From positions 1 to 6,558 of the forward strand of contig CAJCIF010000071.1 of the NCBI GenBank assembly GCA_903970355.1: a stretch of DNA of 6,558 nucleotides, written 5' to 3'. The notes below the pieces were generated by a model, which saw only the letters and a program-made list of their open reading frames with translations, ran no database searches and had not been told where the DNA came from. The stretch's first letter is position 1. Each line of letters opens with the position of its first letter. A program made the position numbers and the translations under genes. Source of the stretch: Actinomycetota bacterium (GTDB lineage: Bacteria; Cyanobacteriota; Vampirovibrionia; Obscuribacterales; Obscuribacteraceae). Shown in pieces: positions 1 through 4,709 of the stretch.

Positions 1-168
1 TACTTCGGACAAATTACTCGGACTGTACTTCGGACAAATTACTCGGACTGTACTTCGGACAAATTACTCGGACTGTACTTCGGACAAATTACTCGGACTG
101 TACTTCGGACAAATTACTCGGACTGTACTTCGGACACGTAATTCGTAACTTGGACTGTAATTCGAACC
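1..168. repeat. 25-base tandem repeat array with a decayed right edge
   Basis: Five identical 25-base units lie head to tail at 1-25, 26-50, 51-75, 76-100 and 101-125. The array starts at base 1, so it probably extends beyond the window. Each unit is itself two related halves: TACTTCGGACAAAT (14 bases) followed by TACTCGGACTG (11 bases). To the right, 126-168 holds diverged relatives: TACTTCGGACACG, then TAATTCGTAACTTGGACTG, then TAATTCGAACC. Perfect copies inside and degraded copies at the edge are typical of arrays kept uniform by slippage or unequal exchange. There are no variable spacers, so this is not a CRISPR array. The function is unknown. Confidence 0.97.
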
Positions 169-410
169 AATATTTTTATACCAAAAGAGAACTTCGATTT
201 TTGCGACCTCGATGTTTTGTTCACGATCTTTTACATTGGTGTCTACTCAGCCCTTAGACTGCTTTTGCGGGAGATTTACCAAAGAAATTGCCTGTCCAAA
301 AACTTGTGTATGGAGTAGTGCTGGACAGCAGTCGACGGGCTGAAGCTACTGGTCTAGATCCTATTCCAACCCAAACCTCATTGGCAGCGGCTGACCGTTG
401 CAACGAAACA
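169..410. other. non-coding stretch between repeat array and yfdX-like gene
   Basis: I see no convincing gene here. The stretch lies downstream of the last gene of the minus-strand operon, so a terminator would be expected. I found only a 10-base palindrome, CGTTGCAACG (396-405), and no GC-rich stem followed by a T-run on the minus strand. The part next to the array (about 169-230) is AT-rich. A plus-strand frame opening with TTG at 288 continues into the antisense of the YfdX gene and is not treated as a gene. Confidence 0.5.
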
Positions 411-1355
411 TCATTTGCTGGCGCTTGGCTCTTTATGCTGGCTGTTTTTTGTCATAGTCTCTATGTAAGTTTTTACCTGATCAAAGAAATTGGTCCCGGT
501 TTTTCCACCAGAAGTCTTACTCCTAATCTCTTCAATCTGTTTGTGGAACGAATCGAATTCAGTCTTCTGCCCATAGCCGAGCTCCTGGGCGTAATTGATT
601 TGCGCATCTGCCGAGGTTATATAACCGGATAGCTCTTTGTTCTCCTGCTGCGTGCGATTTTTCTTTTTGGCAAGCTCTTCTGCCTTATCTAAGTTGATTC
701 GAGCTCGGGCTACGGGTAGCGGGACTACGACGTCAGTTACAACCAATGTATCAAGAGCAGCCTGGAGCACCGTTTTTGCCTCAGCAGTTTTATTTTCGTC
801 AATCAGCTTTGCAGCTTTTTTGAGGGCGGTTGGATAAGTGGCTAACGGGATGTTCGATGTACTGATTACGGTTTCGCTGGCAAGGGCGGCCAGCAGGTTT
901 CTTGCGACTTGAACATGGCCTTCGTCCAGCGCTTTCTTGGCATCTTGCTTTGCTTTTTTGATCGTATCGAGAGAACCATAGATATCAGTTGTAACCACTC
1001 TTACGTCAATTGGAACCAAGGATACTTTCGGATCGCGGGCCAGGACAATCTCAAGCTTTCCTGTAGCTCTTTCAACTGCAGCCAGAGCATCCTTGTTCTT
1101 TCCATCATCCAATAATTTCAGGGCATCTTGAGTTTCACGCAACGTGGAGACTGCTTCTGAGACTATTTCTTTTCGCTTGTCCGTAGTTTTTTGTTCAGAC
1201 CGTTTAGTAGTTTCTGCTTGTGTCGCATTGTCTTCTGCTCTTTGTGCAGCTGCAAAAGCGAAGTCGGATTTCGGTAACCCCACGAAAATGGTTGCCGTAA
1301 TTAACATCGATAACGATGTTTTTAAACTTCGAGAATTATAAGTTGCTGTCATCAT
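411..1355 (-). CDS. exported YfdX-family protein
   Basis: This 314-residue protein matches the YfdX family, whose members are stress-linked and often exported; chaperone-like activity has been reported for some. The core spans about residues 63-262. It shows the family pattern: a helical start with DALKLLDDGKNKDAL (77-91), ATGKLEIVLARDPKVSLVPID (97-117), IPLATYP (169-175), VVPLPVARA (210-218) and a closing AQELGYG (256-262). Residues 1-37 look like a signal peptide: R9 and K12, a hydrophobic stretch at about 15-27, and AFA/AAA cleavage options at 35-37. A charged linker (about 38-62) precedes the core, and about 50 polar residues follow it, so the protein is longer than E. coli YfdX (about 211 residues). 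AAGGAGG sits six bases before the first of two adjacent ATGs. It is the last gene of the Hsp20 cluster. The family call is solid; the molecular role is inferred. Confidence 0.88.
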   Translation of the reverse strand: MMTATYNSRSLKTSLSMLITATIFVGLPKSDFAFAAAQRAEDNATQAETTKRSEQKTTDKRKEIVSEAVSTLRETQDALKLLDDGKNKDALAAVERATGKLEIVLARDPKVSLVPIDVRVVTTDIYGSLDTIKKAKQDAKKALDEGHVQVARNLLAALASETVISTSNIPLATYPTALKKAAKLIDENKTAEAKTVLQAALDTLVVTDVVVPLPVARARINLDKAEELAKKKNRTQQENKELSGYITSADAQINYAQELGYGQKTEFDSFHKQIEEIRSKTSGGKTGTNFFDQVKTYIETMTKNSQHKEPSASK

Positions 1356-1459
1356 CTTTTACCTCCTTTTTCAAACGAGTCGGACAGCCTAATCAAAAGG
1401 ACACTTGTATCCAACGCTATTCGGCGGCGATTGCTTTTGATCGAACTGATCTGACTAAG
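1356..1459 (-). other. spacer between exported Hsp20 and YfdX genes
   Basis: At 104 bases this is the longest gap inside the cluster. It ends in the strong YfdX ribosome binding site (CCTCCTT on the plus strand at 1362-1368). It holds an imperfect 14-base dyad, GGATACAAGTGTCC on the minus strand, which could be an operator by chance or by design. I see no hairpin with a T-run, so nothing clearly separates the YfdX gene from the upstream transcript. An internal promoter is possible, but I cannot point to a good -35/-10 pair. Confidence 0.4.
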
Positions 1460-2185
1460 TTACTCGCGTCGAATAGTGAGCTTCTTTCCTTCGTTTTGAG
1501 CCAACTGACTTTTAGGTACAGTGATTGTAAGGACGCCATTTTTCAGGGTAGCTTGCGCATTCTCGCTTTGCACCTTACATGGCAGCGAGATTGTTCGCTC
1601 GAAAGCTCCGTATGAGCGTTCGATCGCATTAAATGACTTATCAGTCTTTGACTGTGTTACTTCATCCTTCTTGTCGCCTTTGATCGTAACCGAGTTGTCG
1701 TTCACGGTGACCTCAAGGTCTTTATCTTCGATGCCAGGCACCTCGGCGGTAATCTTGATTTCGTTATCCTGCTCAGTAGTATCCAGACGCGGAATATAAG
1801 CGCCCATGCCAATGGGGAAAACCCAGTTTCGGTCCATGTCTGATGACATAACGTCGAAGTTTCGCAACATCCAGCTTGCATCGGGATCATGCTGCATAGT
1901 TTTCCACCACGGTTCAAACATATTGGAAGGGAGACTTAGCCTTGATGCAGATGCGCGTAATTTATTTATCGCAGCATCTAGATCGGAAGGCTTTTGAGGG
2001 CTGCTAGTCGTTCCGGTGTGGACACGAACTTGAGTTTCTGATTCAGCCCCAGTTACTTTTGGTGAACTTTGCGCTTCTGAGTGCAGCATTAGTCCCCCAG
2101 TAAATCCGAATGCAAAAGCAAACGATAACGCTATCAATGTCGCTTTACGTTTGCCAATCTGAGACAAACTAAGAGTCGGTACCAT
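1460..2185 (-). CDS. Hsp20-family small heat shock protein with export signal
   Basis: This 241-residue protein has a normal alpha-crystallin domain at about 131-226. Family hallmarks are EVPGI (148-152), RSYGAFERTISLP (190-202) and A212 followed by NGVL (216-219). A C-terminal L-T-I (236-238) stands in for the I-x-I/V tail motif used in oligomer assembly. Before the domain come a positively charged GKRK (11-14), a hydrophobic run (15-34) rich in A, F, L and G, and SEA at 36-38, a plausible signal peptidase I site. A polar linker and a W-rich segment (about 89-124) follow. Most bacterial sHsps are cytoplasmic and under 170 residues, so the export signal is unusual. It may be cleaved, giving a periplasmic protein, or stay as a membrane anchor. 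AAGGAGG lies six bases before the ATG, and the gene starts 23 bases after the preceding Hsp20 gene ends. Confidence 0.93.
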   Translation of the reverse strand: MVPTLSLSQIGKRKATLIALSFAFAFGFTGGLMLHSEAQSSPKVTGAESETQVRVHTGTTSSPQKPSDLDAAINKLRASASRLSLPSNMFEPWWKTMQHDPDASWMLRNFDVMSSDMDRNWVFPIGMGAYIPRLDTTEQDNEIKITAEVPGIEDKDLEVTVNDNSVTIKGDKKDEVTQSKTDKSFNAIERSYGAFERTISLPCKVQSENAQATLKNGVLTITVPKSQLAQNEGKKLTIRRE

Positions 2186-2208
2186 AAATAACCTCCTTCA
2201 AAATTTAT

Positions 2209-2700
2209 TCATTCTTTTTTGACAGTTATTTTCTTTATGTGTTGTTGTGAGTTGGCCTTCTTTTGCAAAATCACAGTAAGGACGCCACGCTTAAATGTTG
2301 CCTCGGATTTATCCTTATCGACTTCGCACGGGAAGGGAATGCTTCTACGGAAAGATCCATAGGTGCGCTCCATTCGGTAATAACCGCTCGTATTCTCTTC
2401 CTTCTCTTGTCGCTTCTCGCCCTGGATGATCAAGTAGTTGTCGTTGATGGAGACATCGAGTTCTTTCTCGTCGATGCCTGGCAACTCTACCGAAACGTGC
2501 ACATCGTTCGATCGTTCCTTCACTTCAACACGCGGCTGGAACATGCCTTCCGATAGATCCGAAAAGGGAGTAACCAAACCCATTTCGAAAGTACGGAAAA
2601 AATTTTCCAAGGCGTGCTCGCTATGCGAGCCGTTTTCCTTTCTGACAGGAAGATTTTTCTTGCTCCAGTTCCAGGGTATTAGTTTACCGTTGAAAACCAT
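2209..2700 (-). CDS. Hsp20-family small heat shock protein (third in operon)
   Basis: This 163-residue sHsp would act as an ATP-independent holdase that binds unfolding proteins. The alpha-crystallin domain covers about residues 55-148. It shows VELPGI (71-76), MERTYGSFRRSIPFP (110-124), A134 with RGVL (138-141) and a C-terminal I158-T-V160 tail motif. The segment after GVL reads TVILQKK, so the usual proline of the LP-K motif is a glutamine (Q146). The N-terminal arm (1-54) is rich in aromatic and charged residues (IPWNW at 8-12). A longer frame opens with TTG at 2718, but those codons encode the ribosome binding site itself, so ATG at 2700 is the start. The gene begins 33 bases after the previous one. 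It resembles the exported Hsp20 downstream most closely within the domain. Confidence 0.95.
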   Translation of the reverse strand: MVFNGKLIPWNWSKKNLPVRKENGSHSEHALENFFRTFEMGLVTPFSDLSEGMFQPRVEVKERSNDVHVSVELPGIDEKELDVSINDNYLIIQGEKRQEKEENTSGYYRMERTYGSFRRSIPFPCEVDKDKSEATFKRGVLTVILQKKANSQQHIKKITVKKE

Positions 2701-2705
2701 AATAG

Positions 2706-2715
2706 CCTCCTCCTT
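2706..2715 (-). promoter_or_regulatory. ribosome binding site fixing the start of the third Hsp20 gene
   Basis: The minus strand reads AAGGAGGAGG, ending five bases before ATG 2700. Its position inside the longer TTG-initiated frame argues for the shorter protein. Confidence 0.9.
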
Positions 2716-2733
2716 CAAATTGTTGGTTCTTTG

Positions 2734-3138
2734 TTATTCAGCCTGCACAGCGATTTTTCTTGGAATAGCACGCTTGCTTTTTGGCAACACCAACTTAAGC
2801 ACGCCATTTTTGACTGACGCTTGAATGCCTTCTCTATCAATTTCATTTGAGAGAGCAAAGACACGCTTGTAGCTCCCTATGCCGTATTCGGCATAAGTTA
2901 AGGTGTAGCCAGGAAGCTCGGGCTGGTCGACATGGCCATAGATCGTCAGGATGTTCTGTTCGAGTGTAATGTCCACCCCATCCTGCTTTACACCAGGCAT
3001 ATCGGCCAACAAGACCAATTGTTCTTTTGATTCATGGATATCGGTTATTGGAGTGTAGAGCTTGTGCGTCCTTGTCTGCTCAGCAGAGCCCTGACTGGCA
3101 ACTTCTTGTCTGTTCATTTCTAAAAGTTCGTTTGGCAT
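2734..3138 (-). CDS. Hsp20-family small heat shock protein (second in operon, divergent type)
   Basis: This compact 134-residue sHsp has an alpha-crystallin domain at about 28-121: YTPITDIHES (28-37), ADMPGV (45-50), EYGIGSYKRVFALSNEID (84-101), A107 with NGVL (111-114), LPK (118-120) and an I129-A-V131 tail motif. The short N-terminal arm (1-27) is hydrophilic. In the first strands and the EYxxGxYxRxF segment it belongs to a recognisable Hsp20 subclass that is often encoded beside a more typical partner, as it is here. A frame extending to a TTG at 3183 would run through the ribosome binding site and overlap the upstream gene, so ATG 3138 is preferred. That leaves a 28-base gap. Mixed oligomers with the neighbouring sHsps are possible but not shown by the sequence. 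Confidence 0.95.
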   Translation of the reverse strand: MPNELLEMNRQEVASQGSAEQTRTHKLYTPITDIHESKEQLVLLADMPGVKQDGVDITLEQNILTIYGHVDQPELPGYTLTYAEYGIGSYKRVFALSNEIDREGIQASVKNGVLKLVLPKSKRAIPRKIAVQAE

Positions 3139-3144
3139 GGCAAA

Positions 3145-3151
3145 CCTCCTT
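3145..3151 (-). promoter_or_regulatory. ribosome binding site fixing the start of the second Hsp20 gene
   Basis: The minus strand reads AAGGAGG, six bases before ATG 3138. It lies inside the longer TTG-initiated frame and so decides for the 134-residue product. Confidence 0.9.
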
Positions 3152-3166
3152 CTTTTACCGGAAAAA

Positions 3167-3613
3167 CTATGATTCGGATACAACGCTTATTCGCCGCGGC
3201 TTTTCTGCTTCTGAACGCGGAAGCGTGATTTGCAAAACACCGTTGCTGAACCTTGCCTGGACATGATCTGCTTCTACACCAAACGGCAGTTGCAGTGAGC
3301 GTGTGAAAAGTCCATAACCCCTTTCCTGACGATGACGGGATTCTCCTTCTTTCAATTCATCTGGGTTTCGAGACCCTCTTAGTGTCAATGTGTCGTTGAC
3401 CAAAGAAATATCAACATCCTCTGGAGCAACGCCAGGGATCTCAGCACGAACGATCACCCCGTTTTCGGAAGTCCAAACATTTAAGGGGGGGAATTCGGCT
3501 GATGCCTCTACCGGAATGCGATCCGACAGCAACCGATTCAGTGAATTCTGAAGCCGCTGCATGTCACGCACAGAGCCGAAAAGATCGTTATCAGTAAGTT
3601 TCTGAAACAACAT
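3167..3613 (-). CDS. Hsp20-family small heat shock protein (first in operon)
   Basis: This 148-residue sHsp is the promoter-proximal gene of the cluster. The N-terminal arm MLFQKLTDNDLFGSVRDMQR (1-20), followed by a short helix with RLLSD, is typical of the common bacterial Hsp20 type. The alpha-crystallin domain spans about 42-134: PPLNVW (42-47), AEIPGV (57-62), QERGYGLFTRSLQLP (96-110), A120 with NGVL (124-127) and LPR (131-133). The tail motif is I142-S-V144. An upstream codon at 3646 would put the ribosome binding site inside the gene, so ATG 3613 is chosen. A run of seven C residues (minus strand, about 3484-3490) encodes F41-P42-P43 and keeps the frame intact. Expression is presumably stress-induced, but I see no CIRCE element nearby. 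Confidence 0.95.
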   Translation of the reverse strand: MLFQKLTDNDLFGSVRDMQRLQNSLNRLLSDRIPVEASAEFPPLNVWTSENGVIVRAEIPGVAPEDVDISLVNDTLTLRGSRNPDELKEGESRHRQERGYGLFTRSLQLPFGVEADHVQARFSNGVLQITLPRSEAEKPRRISVVSES

Positions 3614-3620
3614 AACTACG

Positions 3621-3627
3621 CCTCCTT
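3621..3627 (-). promoter_or_regulatory. ribosome binding site fixing the start of the first Hsp20 gene
   Basis: The minus strand reads AAGGAGG, seven bases before ATG 3613. A frame starting at 3646 would include it, so the shorter product is favoured. Confidence 0.9.
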
Positions 3628-3650
3628 GCATAAGTTGTCTGTGCAATACA

Positions 3651-3705
3651 GGTCAGTTTTATTGATTATTGAATTGGTTCTGACCCGCACTGAAGCTAGG
3701 AACCA
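3651..3705 (-). promoter_or_regulatory. probable control region of the Hsp20 operon, with overlapping inverted repeats
   Basis: Two inverted repeats lie just upstream of the operon. One is GGTCAG/CTGACC, with arms at 3680-3685 and 3651-3656. The other is TGGTTC/GAACCA, with arms at 3700-3705 and 3675-3680. They share base 3680, so if they form RNA stems they are close to mutually exclusive. A weak promoter can be read between the arms on the minus strand: TTCAGT (3689-3694), an 18-base spacer, then AATAAT (3665-3670). If that is the promoter, the repeats flank its -10 box and would act as DNA operators. If transcription starts further upstream, they would be leader RNA structures. The location supports a control role; the mechanism is open. 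Confidence 0.3.
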
Positions 3706-3795
3706 TGTTTAGTGGTATCACTCATTAAGATAGATATTGAGCAACACCCACTGAATAATTTACTCAGAAGAATGGGGGTGGTTGTCACTTTGTAG

Positions 3796-3888
3796 GATTT
3801 TTTAAAGTTTTTCGGAGAGCAATGCCTAGATATAAAGTCGGAATCATTAGGGCCTTGCGTTCCGAAAAAACTTTTGCTATAAAAAATA
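3796..3888. repeat. imperfect long inverted repeat
   Basis: AAAGTTTTTCGGA (3804-3816) is matched in reverse complement by TCCGAAAAAACTTT (3861-3874), with one extra A. Beyond these arms, GGATTTTTTA on the left and TATAAAAAATAA on the right keep the partial match going outward. The 44-base centre shows no gene. It could be a decayed small mobile element, a transcript stem-loop or an AT-rich coincidence. I saw no flanking target duplication. Confidence 0.5.
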
Positions 3889-3997
3889 ACTGGAAGGTTC
3901 AATTTGCCTTCGTTTGGATTAGCCCAAATTCTGCTATTAGGGAGGGTTTGCGCCAGTTTGACGATAATAAAGTTGAATAATCCTGAAGCATAAAATA

Positions 3998-4014
3998 CCG
4001 GCACGCCATGCCGG
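3998..4014 (-). terminator. second stem-loop behind the main minus-strand terminator
   Basis: CCGGCA (3998-4003) pairs with TGCCGG (4009-4014) around a five-base loop. On the minus strand it is followed by TATTTTAT, a weak T-rich tract. It lies 18 bases beyond the stronger terminator, in the same direction, and may act as a back-up. Confidence 0.4.
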
Positions 4015-4025
4015 ACAAAACTAGC

Positions 4026-4058
4026 AAAAAAGGCAGCCTCAGTATTTCTGAGGCTGCC
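4026..4058 (-). terminator. strong rho-independent terminator, minus strand
   Basis: A perfect 11-base stem, GGCAGCCTCAG (4032-4042) with CTGAGGCTGCC (4048-4058), closes a five-base loop. On the minus strand it is followed at once by six T residues (4031-4026). The plus-strand side has no T-run, so it works in one direction. The nearest minus-strand gene upstream of it is the ThiF-like gene, whose stop is about 650 bases away at 4710, and the LRV gene on the opposite strand lies between. It therefore ends either a long antisense 3' extension or an unannotated minus-strand RNA. Either way it shields the Hsp20 operon from read-through. Confidence 0.88.
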
Positions 4059-4167
4059 GAGCTAAGTGTTTCATTGCCAAAGAGATCCTCGATTCTTTGA
4101 CGGTATCTCTTGATGGCTATTTCCCTTTAACTGGCTTCTATAGCCGGCTCTAGCTAAATAGACTGAT
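4059..4167. promoter_or_regulatory. upstream region of the LRV gene with dyads
   Basis: This stretch should contain the promoter of the plus-strand LRV gene. A TTGACG (4097-4102) could be a -35 box, with TATTTC (4118-4123) as a poor -10 at 15-base spacing, so the promoter assignment is weak. A near-palindrome, CTATAGCCGGCTCTAG (4138-4153, 14 of 16 bases symmetrical), sits just before the ribosome binding site and could be an operator. GGCTAT (4115-4120) can also pair with ATAGCC (4140-4145) in RNA. I found no recognisable riboswitch. Confidence 0.3.
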
Positions 4168-4172
4168 GGAGG
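4168..4172 (+). promoter_or_regulatory. ribosome binding site fixing the LRV gene start
   Basis: GGAGG lies seven bases before ATG 4180. A TTG two codons earlier (4174) is only one base from it, too close to be the start. Confidence 0.85.
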
Positions 4173-4179
4173 TTTGGAT

Positions 4180-4650
4180 ATGTTGGGAGCAAGACAATAC
4201 GGAGATTTACTGAGTAACTATATAAAAGCTGGCAGCCAGAGCTGCTCTCCCGAGCTACTGGAAGTTATGGCCCACAGCGACATCGATAAAATACGTTTGA
4301 GGGTAGCAGAAAATCCCCGCACGCCGAAAGACATTTTGGAAGTACTAGCGACGGACAAGAACGCTGATGTCCGGGTTGCCGTAGGCACGAATCCGTCAAC
4401 TCCTGCTTACATAAGCTACAGGATCGCATTTGATGAGAATCCAGATGTGAGGCTAGGTTTGGCCGATGATATCAACACACCAATCGAACTTCTGGATGCG
4501 CTCACGGAGGATTCCAATCCATATGTGAGCTATCGAGCGGTGGAGACAAAAGACATTGTACTGTCGCAAGGTAAACCCAGAAGCTTTGGCCGCAAATTTA
4601 TTCGGTGGTTCAAAAAGGGTATGAATGAGCCCGAGATGAAGTATGCGTAA
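4180..4650 (+). CDS. small LRV (leucine-rich repeat variant) protein
   Basis: This 156-residue protein is mainly four tandem repeats of 25-26 residues, starting near residues 23, 49, 75 and 101. The pattern is P-x-x-(I/L)-L-x-x-(L/M)-A, then a D/N-rich turn, then V-R-x-x-(V/L)-A-x-N-P. That is the LRV/HEAT-like solenoid pattern, for example LEVLATDKNADVRVAVGTNP at 53-72. The fourth copy is degraded: the VR and NP signatures are lost. Such solenoids usually serve as binding surfaces. The N-terminal part (1-22) has one cysteine (C22), so it lacks the iron-sulfur cysteine cluster seen in some LRV proteins. The C-terminus (132-147) is strongly basic (RKFIRWFKK at 138-146) and could bind nucleic acid or membrane. 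There is no signal peptide. The partner is unknown. The gene is convergent with the ThiF-like gene. Confidence 0.85.
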   Translation: MLGARQYGDLLSNYIKAGSQSCSPELLEVMAHSDIDKIRLRVAENPRTPKDILEVLATDKNADVRVAVGTNPSTPAYISYRIAFDENPDVRLGLADDINTPIELLDALTEDSNPYVSYRAVETKDIVLSQGKPRSFGRKFIRWFKKGMNEPEMKYA

Positions 4651-4709
4651 TTCAGGAGGTGATTGAAATAATTCTTTTGAAGAACGATGCGGAAAGCACG
4701 CATTAAAAA
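4651..4709. other. convergent intergenic gap with an orphan Shine-Dalgarno-like site
   Basis: This 59-base gap separates the stop codons of two facing genes. It holds AGGAGGTGATT (4654-4664), an almost complete complement of the usual 16S rRNA 3' end, yet no convincing gene follows. Two weak stems are possible: TTCTT/AAGAA at about 4672-4684, and ATGCG/CGCAT at about 4687-4703. Neither has a clear T-run, so no terminator is called for either gene. Confidence 0.45.

Noticed and set aside
1..125. CRISPR array
   Set aside because: The units are directly adjacent with no variable spacers, and no cas gene is present.
288..632. A 114-codon plus-strand open frame
   Set aside because: It starts with TTG, and about two thirds of it is antisense to the well-supported YfdX gene. 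The first 40 residues look protein-like but match nothing I recognise.
3484..3490. Run of seven C/G in the first Hsp20 gene as a possible phase-variation tract
   Set aside because: The run is short, the frame is intact and the encoded F-P-P fits the family at the start of the domain.
3770..3781. CCCCCATTC on the minus strand, resembling a heat-shock sigma-32 -10 box
   Set aside because: No CTTGAA-like -35 box is found at the required distance. The nearest similar sequence, CTTTAA, is about 24 bases away, and the site would leave a leader of more than 140 bases.
3696..4004. A 102-codon minus-strand open frame upstream of the Hsp20 operon
   Set aside because: It starts with GTG inside the second stem-loop, lies directly behind a strong terminator, has no ribosome binding site, and its translation shows no domain and runs through the inverted repeat.
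4659..4706. A 15-codon frame opening with GTG at the orphan Shine-Dalgarno-like site
   Set aside because: The GTG overlaps the ribosome-binding sequence, so it cannot be its start codon, and the peptide is too short to support.
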